Source: Xylophilus rhododendri
GTDB lineage: Bacteria > Pseudomonadota > Gammaproteobacteria > Burkholderiales > Burkholderiaceae_C
Length of the DNA: 64,000 nt
Reading direction: 5' to 3'
Assembly (NCBI RefSeq): GCF_009906855.1
Contig: NZ_CP047650.1
Coordinates: 5,518,001 to 5,582,000 of the forward strand
Under the pieces are notes generated by a model. The model was not told the DNA's origin. It did no database searches and saw only the letters and a program-made list of their open reading frames with translations. Shown here piece after piece: positions 8,803 through 18,003 of this stretch (the stretch's first letter is position 1; each line of letters opens with the position of its first letter). The translations under genes were made by a program, and so were the position numbers.

Positions 8803-11514
8803 GTGCGATTCCTTCCTCGCTCGCTGCTGAACCGCGTCTTTCTGCTGTTTGCCTGTATCTCGGGCATTTTGATGATGGGCAGCATGGTCATGTTCCTGCA
8901 TGGCCAGATGACGCGGGAAATCGACGACGCCAACGATACCGGCACCATGGTGATCGAAATCGTGGCCCAGGCGGTGGCCGATGCGGCGGTGGTGAACGAC
9001 CTGGATTCGATCAAACGCACGCTGGATGCGGCGGTGAACCGCACGCCTTTCGGCAGCGCCCGATATATCGAAGTGCATGGCGCGCCGGTCGTCTCCCGGG
9101 CGCCGCTGCGTGAATCGGATGCGCCTCGGATCATTCAGGAGATGGTGAAAGAGCGCCTGCCCGATTTCAACCGGGTGATCGAGGTGGGCGGGCGCGATTA
9201 CGGGGTGCTGCGCCTGGGTTTTCTATCGGAGAGCGTTTCCGACTACCTGTGGTGGACTTTCGTGCGCACCGCGCTGTTCGGCATGCTGGCCATGGCGGCC
9301 GGGCTGCTGGTGGTGCGCTGGCTGCTGGCGCGCTGGTTGTCCAACCTGGGCCACCTGCAGTATTTCGTCGACCAGATCCAGGCCGGCCGGCTCGATGCCA
9401 AGGCCAGTGTCTCCACCGACGCGCCGGTGGAGATCCGCCGCACGCTGGAGCAGTTCAATTCGGTGGCCGCGCGTTTTGTCTCGACGCTGCAGCACGAGAA
9501 ACAGCGCGCGGAAGTGACCCTGCATTCGATCGCTGACGGCGTGATGACACTGGACCCGGAGCGCCGCATCGTCTATGCCAATGTGGCGGCCGAACGCATC
9601 CTGGGCCAGCCGGCCGGCAGCATGCAGGGCCGGGCGCTGGACTCCGTGTTGCCGATGCAGGGCGGCGAGGGCGCTGGGGGCGGCCCCTTCGTGAAGGTGG
9701 AATTGCCGGACAACCATGCGGCCGTGCTGGAACTCTCGCGCGCGCCCTTGCAGGATCAGCAGGGTTCGGTCTCGGGCGAGGTGCTGGCGTTTCGCGACGT
9801 CACCCAGGACCACTACATCCGGCGCGAACTGCAGCGTGTGTCCCTGGCGGTGCAGCATGCCGCCAGCGCCATCCTGACCACCGATGCCGCCGGCCGCATC
9901 GATTATGTGAACCCCACCTTCACCGCCATGACCGGTTATGCCTTCGAGGAGGTGTGCGGCAAGACGCCGGCCTTCCTCAAGTCGCGCAAGGTCAAGCCGG
10001 CTGTCTATGTCGAGCTGTGGGCCGCCGTGCGGGCCGGGCGCATCTGGCGCGGCGAGCTGGTCAACCGCTGCAAGGACGGCAGCGAGCTGTGGTGCGGGCT
10101 GACGATTTCCGTGGTGCTGGACCACGAGGGCCGGCCGGTGCAGTTCGTCTCCGTCATGGAGAACACCACCGAACGCAAGAAGGCCGAGCAGACCATCCAC
10201 CGCCTGGCGTATTTCGACTCGCTCACCACCTTGCCCAACCGGCGCATGTTCATGGAACACGCCGAGGAATCGGTGGCCACGGCGAGCCGGCGCGAGCACC
10301 CCCTGTTCGTGGGCTACCTCGATCTGGACGGCTTCAAGCATGTCAACGATTCGCTGGGCCACCACATCGGCGACAGCCTGCTCGCGGCGGTGGGCCAGCG
10401 CATCACCGGCTGCCTGCGCAGCGGCGATTTCCTGGGGCGTATCGGCGGCGATGAATTTGCATTGCTGCTGCCGGATGCCTCGGTGGAGACGGCGCGGCGG
10501 ATCGGGCACTCCATCATCGAGACCTTCGACCGGCCCTTCCTGATCGGCGGTCACGACATCCAGATCAGCACCAGCATCGGCGTGTCCCTGTTTCCCGCCG
10601 ACGGACTCGATGTGGCCAACCTGCTGCGCCGGGCCGACATGGCGCTATACAAGGCCAAGGAAATGGGCAAGCGGCAACTGGTGCTGTTTTCGGAAGACAT
10701 CGAAACCGACAAGCTCGAACGCTCGCAGCTGGAACTGGCCCTGCATGCCGCGCTGGCGCGCAAGGAGCTGAGGGTGCACTACCAGCCCAAGATCGAACTG
10801 GGCAGCGGCCGCATCGTCGGCGCCGAGGCCTTGATGCGCTGGAACCATCCGGACAAGGGGCCGATCGGGCCGGACCGCTTCATCCCGATCGCTGAGGAGT
10901 CGCGGCTGATCATCCCCATGGGCCGCTGGATCATCGACGAGACCTGCCGGCAGATCCGCGAATGGAGCGACGCGGGCATGCGGGGCATCAAGGTGGCGGT
11001 GAACATCTCGGCGGTGCAGTTCCGCTCGCCGGACCTGGCGGGCGATATCGAACGCATCGTCGCCAGCCACGGCATCTCGCCCGATCAGCTGGAGCTGGAG
11101 GTGACGGAGAGCGTGCTGATGGAAGATCCGGCCGGCGTCGCGGCCATCATGGCGCGGCTGCGGCTGATCGGGCTGACGATCGCGATCGACGATTTCGGCA
11201 CCGGCTATTCATCGCTGGCCTACCTGAAGACCTTCCCGGTGAGTGTGCTCAAGATCGACCGCACCTTCGTGCGCGACCTGGAGACGGATACCAACGACAA
11301 GGGCATCGCCGAGGCCATCGTGTCGATGGCGGCGGTGCTCGGCATGCGGGTGGTGGCCGAGGGGGTTGAAACGGCGGCCCAGGCCGGCATCCTGCAGGCC
11401 ATGGGCTGCGGCCTGGCCCAGGGCTATTTTTTCGGCAAGCCGATGGACAAGACGCTGTTCGAAGACCACTGGCGCGACCGCCAGGCGGACGGCGCGCTGG
11501 CCATCGCCGGCTGA
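8803..11514 (+). CDS. Membrane PAS-GGDEF-EAL cyclic di-GMP signalling protein
   Basis: 903 residues from a GTG at 8803. Order: membrane helix (about 8-30), periplasmic region (to about 145), second helix (147-170), HAMP-like linker, two PAS domains (about 245-340 and 350-455), GGDEF domain with intact GGDEF at 548-552, then EAL domain with the EAL signature at 675-677 and the catalytic NISAVQF, EVTESVL, DDFGTGYSSL, LKIDRTF and AEGVET segments. Both enzyme halves look competent. The periplasmic region probably receives input from the binding protein encoded 30 bases upstream. Confidence 0.92.
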   Translation: MRFLPRSLLNRVFLLFACISGILMMGSMVMFLHGQMTREIDDANDTGTMVIEIVAQAVADAAVVNDLDSIKRTLDAAVNRTPFGSARYIEVHGAPVVSRAPLRESDAPRIIQEMVKERLPDFNRVIEVGGRDYGVLRLGFLSESVSDYLWWTFVRTALFGMLAMAAGLLVVRWLLARWLSNLGHLQYFVDQIQAGRLDAKASVSTDAPVEIRRTLEQFNSVAARFVSTLQHEKQRAEVTLHSIADGVMTLDPERRIVYANVAAERILGQPAGSMQGRALDSVLPMQGGEGAGGGPFVKVELPDNHAAVLELSRAPLQDQQGSVSGEVLAFRDVTQDHYIRRELQRVSLAVQHAASAILTTDAAGRIDYVNPTFTAMTGYAFEEVCGKTPAFLKSRKVKPAVYVELWAAVRAGRIWRGELVNRCKDGSELWCGLTISVVLDHEGRPVQFVSVMENTTERKKAEQTIHRLAYFDSLTTLPNRRMFMEHAEESVATASRREHPLFVGYLDLDGFKHVNDSLGHHIGDSLLAAVGQRITGCLRSGDFLGRIGGDEFALLLPDASVETARRIGHSIIETFDRPFLIGGHDIQISTSIGVSLFPADGLDVANLLRRADMALYKAKEMGKRQLVLFSEDIETDKLERSQLELALHAALARKELRVHYQPKIELGSGRIVGAEALMRWNHPDKGPIGPDRFIPIAEESRLIIPMGRWIIDETCRQIREWSDAGMRGIKVAVNISAVQFRSPDLAGDIERIVASHGISPDQLELEVTESVLMEDPAGVAAIMARLRLIGLTIAIDDFGTGYSSLAYLKTFPVSVLKIDRTFVRDLETDTNDKGIAEAIVSMAAVLGMRVVAEGVETAAQAGILQAMGCGLAQGYFFGKPMDKTLFEDHWRDRQADGALAIAG

Positions 11515-11525
11515 TCGGCCCGGGC

Positions 11526-11671
11526 TTATTTGTTTTTCAGCTTGCCCTTGGGCAGCACCGAGGTGATCGGGGCATGGGGCGGGTCGAAACGCTGGAGGAC
11601 TCCTGCGGAGGGCTGGTGTCCTTCTTCGGCTTCTTGGTCATCTTGTTGCTGCGTTGCTCGCCTTTGGCCAT
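11526..11671 (-). pseudogene. Small lysine-rich conserved protein, frameshifted
   Basis: A good Shine-Dalgarno (GAGGAA) precedes ATG 11671, from which MAKGEQRSNKMTKKPKKD reads well, but this frame stops at 11537 in unlikely residues (RSPRCCPRAS). The adjacent frame over the same stretch reads FDPPHAPITSVLPKGKLKNK and stops at 11526. As I recall, short basic proteins of Comamonadaceae start and end in this way. The two halves join if a single base is restored between about 11590 and 11620, giving 48 residues. Either a real frameshift or a base error. Function unknown. Confidence 0.55.
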
Positions 11672-11807
11672 TTTGGGTTCCTCGTTGAATCTTCGAATGT
11701 AACGTGCCGCCCGAGGGGCCTGCAAACCCTGTTTGCGCCTGCGCCGGGACGGGCGGCGAGGGTTTGCACCCGGGGCGGGCTGCCGCTGTGGACGGGATGA
11801 TCAGACG

Positions 11808-12575
11808 ATGAATATTGCAGCCGCGGGGAGCGTTTTCCAGGATTCGGTCGTGGTCGTCACCGGCGGCGCGGCCGGCATCGGCCGGGCGGTGGCGCAGGCC
11901 TTCATCGAGGCGGGCGCGGTGGTGGCGGTGCTGGACCGCGAGCTGGCCGAGCTCCCGCTCGGCGCCGTTGCCCTGCAGGCGGATGTTTGCGACGAGGAAG
12001 CCGTTGCGCGAGCCATCGGCGGCTTCGGCAAGACCCACGGCCGTATCGATGTGCTGGTCGCAAACGCAGGTGTGAGCTACCCGGCCACGGTCGAGGACGG
12101 GCCTCTGGCCGACTGGCAACAGGTGTTCGACATCAATGTGCTGGGTTATGTGCGCGCCATCCGGGCGGCCTTGCCCTGGCTGCGGCGGTCGCGGGCGGCG
12201 GCCATCGTGAACATGTCTTCCTGCACCGCGACGACGGGTTTGCGCCGGCGTGTGATGTATTCGGCCGCCAAGGGCGCGATCGAAGCCATGAGCCGCGCCA
12301 TGGCGGCCGACCTGGTGCACGAGGGCATACGCGTCAACTGCGTGAGCCCCGGCACGGTCGATACGGCGCTGATTGCGCGGCTGGTCGATGCCGCGCCGGA
12401 CCCGGCCGCCCAGCGGCAGGTCTACAACGAGCGCCAGCCCACGGGCTTCATGGTCGAGCCGCAGGAGGTGGCGCGCGCGGTGCTGTACCTGGCCGATCCG
12501 CGTGCCCGGTCCAGCGTGGGCACGGTGCTGACGGTCGATGGCGGCATGGCATCGTTGAGACTCTTCGATTCCTGA
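11808..12575 (+). CDS. SDR-family oxidoreductase (probable sugar/polyol dehydrogenase)
   Basis: 255 residues from ATG 11808. Classical short-chain dehydrogenase: cofactor motif TGGAAGIG, an acidic residue after strand 2 (VLDRE, favouring NAD), VANAGVSYP, catalytic Ser in NMSSCTA, YSAAKG (Tyr/Lys) and the closing VLTVDGGMAS. The SMP-30 lactonase gene follows after 22 bases, which is the classic order of a sugar dehydrogenase making a lactone and a lactonase opening it. The sugar itself is not determined. Confidence 0.87.
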   Translation: MNIAAAGSVFQDSVVVVTGGAAGIGRAVAQAFIEAGAVVAVLDRELAELPLGAVALQADVCDEEAVARAIGGFGKTHGRIDVLVANAGVSYPATVEDGPLADWQQVFDINVLGYVRAIRAALPWLRRSRAAAIVNMSSCTATTGLRRRVMYSAAKGAIEAMSRAMAADLVHEGIRVNCVSPGTVDTALIARLVDAAPDPAAQRQVYNERQPTGFMVEPQEVARAVLYLADPRARSSVGTVLTVDGGMASLRLFDS

Positions 12576-12597
12576 GATAGAGAGAGAAACCGACACC

Positions 12598-13527
12598 ATG
12601 TGGCAAGCCTGCGCCAGCTATCCCGATCCTGCCGTCCGCATCCTGCATCCGAGTTTCGAGCGCTACCGCGTGCTGCTGGCCGGCGTGGAGCGCCTGGCCA
12701 CCGGCTTTCGCTGGGCCGAAGGGCCGGTGTGGTTCGGCGACGGCCGTTATCTGCTGTTCAGCGACATACCCAACAACCGCATCATGAAGTGGGAGGAGGA
12801 GACCGGCACGACCACGGTGTTCCGCAAGCCTTCCGACTACGCCAACGGCCACACCCGCGACCGGCAGGGCCGGCTGGTCAGCTGCGAACACGGCACGCGG
12901 CGGGTTACCCGCACCGAGTACGACGGCAGCATCACCGTGCTGGCCGAGCGTTTCGAAGGCAAGCGCCTGAATTCGCCCAACGACGTGGTGGTGAAGTCCG
13001 ACGGCAGCATCTGGTTCAGCGACCCGGCCTTTGGGCTGAACGACTACGAGGGCTTCCGCGCCCAGCCGGAACTGCCCACGCATCTCTACCGCATCGACGG
13101 CGCCACGGGTGAACTCACCGTGGCCGCGCGCGATATCGCTTCGCCCAACGGCCTGGCTTTCTCGCCCGACGAATCGCTGCTCTATGTGGTGCAGAGCCGG
13201 GGCACGCCGTATCGCAACATCGTCGCCTTCGATGTCATCGACGGCGGGCGTGCGCTGGCCAACCCAAGGGTGCTGATCGACTGCGGGCCCGGCGGCACGC
13301 CTGACGGCATCCGTTGCGACGAGGACGGCAATCTCTGGTGCGGCTGGGGCATGGGCCCCGAGATGGATGGGGTGATGGTGTACTCGCCGCAGGGCCTGGC
13401 CATCGGCCATATCCGCCTGCCGGAGCGCTGCGCCAACCTGTGCTTCGGCGGACCGCGGCGCAACCGGCTGTTCATGGCGGGAAGCCAGTCGCTGTACGCC
13501 CTCTACGTGAACACACGCGGCGCCTGA
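12598..13527 (+). CDS. SMP-30/gluconolactonase family lactonase
   Basis: 309 residues, a six-bladed beta-propeller of the SMP-30 family. Metal-site residues are visible as the Glu in RWAEGPVWF, the Asn in RLNSPNDVVVKSDG, IASPNGLAFSPDE and the Asp in GTPDGIRCDEDGNLW. These enzymes hydrolyse sugar lactones to aldonic or sugar acids in the cytoplasm. It is the second gene of an SDR-lactonase pair, and enolase-superfamily enzymes able to act on the acid or lactone product lie just downstream on the other strand. Confidence 0.88.
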   Translation: MWQACASYPDPAVRILHPSFERYRVLLAGVERLATGFRWAEGPVWFGDGRYLLFSDIPNNRIMKWEEETGTTTVFRKPSDYANGHTRDRQGRLVSCEHGTRRVTRTEYDGSITVLAERFEGKRLNSPNDVVVKSDGSIWFSDPAFGLNDYEGFRAQPELPTHLYRIDGATGELTVAARDIASPNGLAFSPDESLLYVVQSRGTPYRNIVAFDVIDGGRALANPRVLIDCGPGGTPDGIRCDEDGNLWCGWGMGPEMDGVMVYSPQGLAIGHIRLPERCANLCFGGPRRNRLFMAGSQSLYALYVNTRGA

Positions 13528-13539
13528 ACGGGGCCGGCT

Positions 13540-13570
13540 AAAAGAGGGGTGGCCCGCTGCGAGCCACCCC
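13540..13570 (-). terminator. Rho-independent terminator of the TctC operon
   Basis: GGGGTGGC at 13546-13553 pairs perfectly with GCCACCCC at 13563-13570 around a 9-base loop. Read on the minus strand the stem is followed by TCTTTT, so it ends the minus-strand operon whose last gene stops at 13680. It also lies just behind the plus-strand lactonase gene, where no T-run follows. Confidence 0.7.
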
Positions 13571-13679
13571 AAACCCTTCGGAGACACATGATGCCCGCTC
13601 GGCAACGGGCAGACTCAGTCTGCGCCGATGAACGCGTGTCCAAAGTAGGACTGCACCGATAGATTCGGCGCGCTTCGCT

Positions 13680-14663
13680 TCAGTCCGGTTTGATGCCGGC
13701 GTCCTCGATCACCTTGCGGGCCTTCTCGGTTTCGCTGCGGATGAAGCTGCCGAATTCGGCCGGGCTGCTGCCGACGATGAGCACGCCGGCCTTGGTCAGC
13801 GTCTCGGCCACTTGCGGCTGCTGCAGGGCGCGCACGATCTCGGCATGCAGCTTGTCCAGCACCGGCCGGGGCATGCCGGCGGGGCCGACGAAGCCGTACC
13901 AGGAGGTGGCTTCGTAGCCGGGCACGCCGGACTCGGCGACGGTGGGCACGTCCGGCAGCTGCGGCAGGCGTTTGGCCGATGCCGTGGCCAGGGCTAGCAG
14001 CTTGCCGCTGCGCACATGGGGCATGGCGGTGGGCAGCACGTCGAACTCCAGCTTGACCCGGCCGCCGAGCAGGTCGGTATACGAATTGGACGAGCCCTTG
14101 TAGGCCACGTGGGTCATCCGGATGCCGGCCATGTGGGTGAACTGCTCCATCGCCAGGTGCTGCGAGGAACCGCTGCCGCCCGAGGCATAGGCGATGCCGC
14201 CCGGGTCGGCCTTGGCGGCGGCGATCACGTCCTTCACCGTCTTGGCGTTGAGCGAAGGATTGGCCACCAGGATCATCGGCGCCGATACCGCGAGCGTGAT
14301 CGGCGTGAAGTCCTTCAGCGTGTCGTAGCTCACGTTCTTGTAGAGCGTGGCATTGGCCGCATGGGTGCCGGGCGAGGCGATGCCCAGGGTGTAGCCGTCC
14401 GGCGCGGCCTTGGCGACCGCGTCGGCGCCGATCATGCCGTTGACGCCGGGCCGGTTCTCCACCAGCACCGGCTGGCCCAGGCGCTCCGAAAGCTGCTGGC
14501 CGACCACCCGCGCCAGCAGGTCCGTGGTGCCGCCGGGCACATAAGGCACGATGATGCGGATCGGCTTGGCGGGGAAGGCCGGCTCCTGCGCCACCGCGGC
14601 CGAGGCCGCCGCCACCACCACCGCGCACAGCAGGGCCCGCCGCAGCATGTTCTTCGTCTTCAT
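13680..14663 (-). CDS. Tripartite tricarboxylate transporter binding protein (Bug/TctC)
   Basis: 327 residues. A signal peptide (MKTKNMLRRALLCAVVVAA, ending near AVAQ) is followed by the Bug-family fold: FPAKPIRIIVPYVPGGTTD at the mature start, VENRPGVNGMIGA, PDGYTLGIASPGTHA, and the GGSGSSQHL and VAYKGSSN segments. These periplasmic proteins bind carboxylates and are very numerous in Burkholderiales. As the last gene of a sugar-acid catabolic operon it probably binds a substrate of that pathway. No TctA/TctB membrane genes are nearby, as is common for orphan Bug proteins. Confidence 0.9.
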   Translation of the reverse strand: MKTKNMLRRALLCAVVVAAASAAVAQEPAFPAKPIRIIVPYVPGGTTDLLARVVGQQLSERLGQPVLVENRPGVNGMIGADAVAKAAPDGYTLGIASPGTHAANATLYKNVSYDTLKDFTPITLAVSAPMILVANPSLNAKTVKDVIAAAKADPGGIAYASGGSGSSQHLAMEQFTHMAGIRMTHVAYKGSSNSYTDLLGGRVKLEFDVLPTAMPHVRSGKLLALATASAKRLPQLPDVPTVAESGVPGYEATSWYGFVGPAGMPRPVLDKLHAEIVRALQQPQVAETLTKAGVLIVGSSPAEFGSFIRSETEKARKVIEDAGIKPD

Positions 14664-14699
14664 GGTTTGTCTCCTTCAGGGGTCTGCGCCCCGGGTTGA

Positions 14700-15848
14700 T
14701 CAGACGTATGCCGGCCCCTCGATCACCGGGTGCGCGGCCAGGAAGGCTTCATCCACTTCGATGCCCAGGCCGGGCGCGTCCGGTGGCAGCACGCAGCCAT
14801 TGGCGTCAAGCTGGTCGCAGCGGGTGGTGAGTGCGTCGCGGAACAGGTTCTCGCGCGCCACGTCGGCCTCGAAATAGCCGGGGTTGTCGATGGCGGCCAG
14901 CAGGTGGATGCTGGCGGCCATGTTCAGGCCGCTGGCCGAGGTGTGGGGGTGCATGTCAAGCTTCTCGGCCGAGGCCATGGCGGCGATGCGCAGGCCTTCG
15001 GTGATGCCGCCGGTCTTCGACAGGTCGGGCTGCAGCACCCGCACCGCACCCTGGGCGATCAGGCGGTTGAACTCGTAGCGGGTGAAGTGGTTCTCGCCGG
15101 CTGCGAGCGGCACGCCGCCCAGGGCCGCTGCGTCGCGGTAGCTGCGTTCGTCCTGCGGCGGGAAGGGCTCTTCCAGCCACAGGGCGTCGAACTCGCGCAG
15201 GGCGGGCATGGCGCGGCGCACATCGTCGGGGCGGTAGCCGGTGTTGGCGTCCACCATGATGCCCAGCGTGGGATGGGCGGCGCGCACGGCGGCCAGCCGC
15301 TCCAGGTCGCGCGCGACGGTGTCGCCGAAACGCAGCTTCACCGCGCGGTAGCCCTGCGCGGTCAGCGCCGCCACTTCATCGACCAGCTCGGCCGGCGGCT
15401 GGAAACCCAGCGAGATCCCGCCCGCATAGGCCTTCACCGGCCGCCGGCTGCCGCCCAGCAGCCGCCACAGCGGCCAGCCGACCGCCTTGCCGCGGATGTC
15501 CCACAGGGCCTGGTCGATGCCGCTCATGGCCAGGGCGCAGGCCGTGCCCATGCCGTGGCTGGCCAGCTGGCGCTGGTAGATGCGCGACCAGACGCCGACC
15601 ACGTCGCTGGCATCGAAGCCCACCACCAGTTGGCGCAGCGTGGTGTTGATCAGCTGGGCGATGGCGCCCGGGCAGCGGCCGTGGTGCGATTCGCCCCAGC
15701 CGACCAGGCCGCTTTCGGTGGTGACCTTCACGATCAGCGCATCACGCTTGACGGCCCTGCCTATGCCCAGCGTCACGCCCTGCTTCACCGGAAAGGAGGT
15801 GGCGATGCCCTCGATGCGGGCGATCTTCAGGCTGGATTCGCCGCTCAT
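14700..15848 (-). CDS. Mandelate racemase/muconate lactonizing enzyme family protein
   Basis: 382 residues of enolase superfamily. Metal ligands: Asp200 (MVDANTGY), Glu226 or Glu227 (WLEEPF) and Glu252 (AGENH). General-base region of the MR subgroup: Asp275 (VLQPDLSKTGG) with His300 or His302 (HPHTSASG). At the usual Lys-x-Lys the sequence is Lys171-Leu-Arg173, so the second, catalytic lysine is replaced by Arg; this argues for dehydratase-type chemistry using the His/Asp dyad. The start overlaps the stop of the upstream dehydrogenase (ATGA), so the two are co-translated. Confidence 0.87.
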   Translation of the reverse strand: MSGESSLKIARIEGIATSFPVKQGVTLGIGRAVKRDALIVKVTTESGLVGWGESHHGRCPGAIAQLINTTLRQLVVGFDASDVVGVWSRIYQRQLASHGMGTACALAMSGIDQALWDIRGKAVGWPLWRLLGGSRRPVKAYAGGISLGFQPPAELVDEVAALTAQGYRAVKLRFGDTVARDLERLAAVRAAHPTLGIMVDANTGYRPDDVRRAMPALREFDALWLEEPFPPQDERSYRDAAALGGVPLAAGENHFTRYEFNRLIAQGAVRVLQPDLSKTGGITEGLRIAAMASAEKLDMHPHTSASGLNMAASIHLLAAIDNPGYFEADVARENLFRDALTTRCDQLDANGCVLPPDAPGLGIEVDEAFLAAHPVIEGPAYV

Positions 15849-16825
15849 GCCGCCACCTCGCCTCGTGCCTGCCAGACCTGGGGATTGACCAGGTGGTCCG
15901 GCCGCTGGCCCGCCATCAGCTGCAGGATCTGCCGGGCCGCGCCTGTGCTCATGGCGCGGGAGCTTTCCTCGGTGAGCGCGGCGGCGTGCGGGGTGAGCAG
16001 GATGTTGTTCAGCGGCAGGAAGGGGTGGTCGCGCCGCAGCGGCTGCTCGGTGAACACATCCACCGCCGCGCCGGCCAGTCGGCGGGCGGCCAGCGCATCG
16101 GCCAGGGCGGCTTCGTCCACCACCTCGCCGCGGGCGGCGTTCAGCAGGAAGGCGCTGGGTTTCATCAGGGCGAGGCTGCGGGCGTCGATCAGGTGGCGGG
16201 TCTCCTCGGTCAGCGGGCAGTGCAGGGAGACGAAATCGCTGGCACCAAGCAGGGCTTCCAGCGGCACCAGCTCCACGAAGTCCGGCATCGGCGCATCGCC
16301 GGGCTGGTAGCCCAGCACCCGCATGCCGAAACCCGCATGGGCGATGCGCGCCAGGCGCTGGCCGACATTGCCCAGGCCGACGATGCCCAGCGTGCGGCCG
16401 GAGATTTCGAAGGTGCTGGCCGACAGCGCACGCGCCTGGGCCCAGCCTTGGTCGCGCAGCTTCCGGTCCATGGCGCCGAAGCGGCGGGCCAGTTCCAGCA
16501 TGGCGCCGGCGCAGTACTCGGCCACCGCCTGCGCATTGGCGCCGGGCACGTTGGCCACGGGGATGGACTGCGCGGTCGCGGCTTCGACCGGGATCATGTC
16601 CAGCCCGGTGCCGTTGCGCACGATGCCGCGCAGCCGGTGCGGCCGGTCCAGCAGGTCGGCGGGCAGGTGGTTGCGCACCAGCAGGTAGTCGGCATCGCCG
16701 ACCAGGCGGCGCAAGGTGTCGGCACCGGTATCGGGCGCGACCAGGATGCGGGCCTTGCCGGCCAGCAGGGCGTCGCCGGCCGGGTGCATCGGCAGGGTGC
16801 AGAGAACGACGGGGAGTCCGGTCAT
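15845..16825 (-). CDS. D-isomer-specific 2-hydroxyacid dehydrogenase
   Basis: 326 residues from ATG 16825, which has a good Shine-Dalgarno (GGGAGAAG) six bases upstream; ATG 16843 overlaps the previous stop but lacks one. Catalytic features: Rossmann GIVGLGNVGQRLA, the Arg in LLNAARGEVVDEAAL, Glu in the TEQPL region, and His in LLTPHAAAL. NANA at the substrate loop reads GANAQAVAEY. It reduces a 2-keto acid or oxidises a 2-hydroxyacid with NAD(P). It sits between two enolase-superfamily genes, fitting a sugar-acid pathway. Confidence 0.88.
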   Translation of the reverse strand: MTGLPVVLCTLPMHPAGDALLAGKARILVAPDTGADTLRRLVGDADYLLVRNHLPADLLDRPHRLRGIVRNGTGLDMIPVEAATAQSIPVANVPGANAQAVAEYCAGAMLELARRFGAMDRKLRDQGWAQARALSASTFEISGRTLGIVGLGNVGQRLARIAHAGFGMRVLGYQPGDAPMPDFVELVPLEALLGASDFVSLHCPLTEETRHLIDARSLALMKPSAFLLNAARGEVVDEAALADALAARRLAGAAVDVFTEQPLRRDHPFLPLNNILLTPHAAALTEESSRAMSTGAARQILQLMAGQRPDHLVNPQVWQARGEVAA

Positions 16826-16839
16826 GGCGTCTTCTCCCG

Positions 16840-17978
16840 TCATGCCACGCGGTACCTGGCGAGCACCTCGCGGTCGATGTCGATGCCCAGGCCCGGTCCG
16901 TCCGGCACCTGCACGATGCCGCCGGTATGGGTGAGCTTCGCGCTGCTGAGTTCGTCGCGGAAAGGGTTGAAGGTCTGCTCGTACTCCAGCATCGGCGGCA
17001 CCGGCACCAGGCAGGGCGGGGTGTCGGGCAGCGAGGCCAGGAAATGCAGGGTGGCGGCCAGGCCGATGGCCGTGCCCCAGGCATGCGGCACGCACTGCAC
17101 CGCATGGGCCTGGGCCAGGGTGGCGATCTTCTTGCATTCGGTGATGCCGCCGGCGGCGCAGACGTCGGGCTGCACGATGTCCATGGCACGCTTCTCCAGG
17201 ATGCGGCGGAAGCTGAACTTGGTGAACTCGTTCTCGCCGCCGGCGATGGCCATGTCGAGCTTGCGGGTCACTTCCACATAGCCGTCCAGGTCCTCGGGGA
17301 GATCGGCTCCTCGAACCAGTGCACGTCGAGCTTCTGCAGCTCGCGGCCGATGGCGATGGCCTGCGGCACGGTGAAGCAGTGGTTGGCATCGACCATCAGC
17401 TGCACGTCGCGGCCAATGGCCTCCCGCACCGCGGCCACGCGGTCGATGTCCTTGACGATGGAGCCCAGGCCGATCTTCATCTTGATCGCCTTGAAGCCCT
17501 GGTCGGCATAGCCCCGGGCTTCCTCCACCGCCTGCTCGTTGAGCCTGTCCATGTCCTTGAAGTACAGGCCGGTGGCATAGGCCTGCAGCTCGGTGCGGAA
17601 GGCGCCGCCGATCAGCTTGTGGATGGGCTTGTTCACCGCCTTGCCGACGATGTCCCAGAGGGCGATGTCCACGCCGCTGATGGCCGAGATGGTCATGCCG
17701 GTCAGACCGTAGTCCTTGACCTTGTTGTAGAGCTGCTCCCAGATCACTTCCACGTCGAAGGGGTCGCGGCCGATCAGGTTGGCCTTGAGCACGGTCTCGA
17801 CGATGGCGCGGTTGACGGCGGCCGGCCCATAGCAGTCGCCCCAGCCGACGATGCCCTCGTCGGTGACGATCTCCACGACGAGCGCGCCCTTGGTCTTGTA
17901 GTACCAGCCGCGCGAGGAGGTGAAGGGCTCGTCGACATCGACGAGGAGCTGGTGGGTGATGACGTTGGTGATCTTCAT
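16840..17978 (-). pseudogene. D-galactarolactone cycloisomerase-like enolase-superfamily gene, frameshifted
   Basis: Two adjacent frames together encode one full-length enzyme. The first (start 17978) runs through Lys166-Met-Lys168, Asp197 (MVDANH) and WFEEPISP, then goes out of frame. The second resumes with EDLDGYVEVTRKLD and carries GGENEF, DIVQPD, VPHAWGT and PDGPGLGID to the stop at 16840. The join needs one base restored in a G4 run (plus strand) at 17296-17299. The sequence closely resembles the Agrobacterium D-galactarolactone cycloisomerase type (MKIT start, LIGRDP, ALSG-type DIALWDI, WGT). It may be a sequencing error rather than a dead gene. Confidence 0.8.
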
Positions 17979-18003
17979 GTTCGCTGGTCTCCGTTCTTGC
18001 TGC

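Noticed and set aside
14730..16310. Long plus-strand frame opposite the enolase-superfamily and dehydrogenase genes
   Set aside because: No domain or start signal; the minus-strand genes carry complete catalytic motifs and ATGA overlaps.
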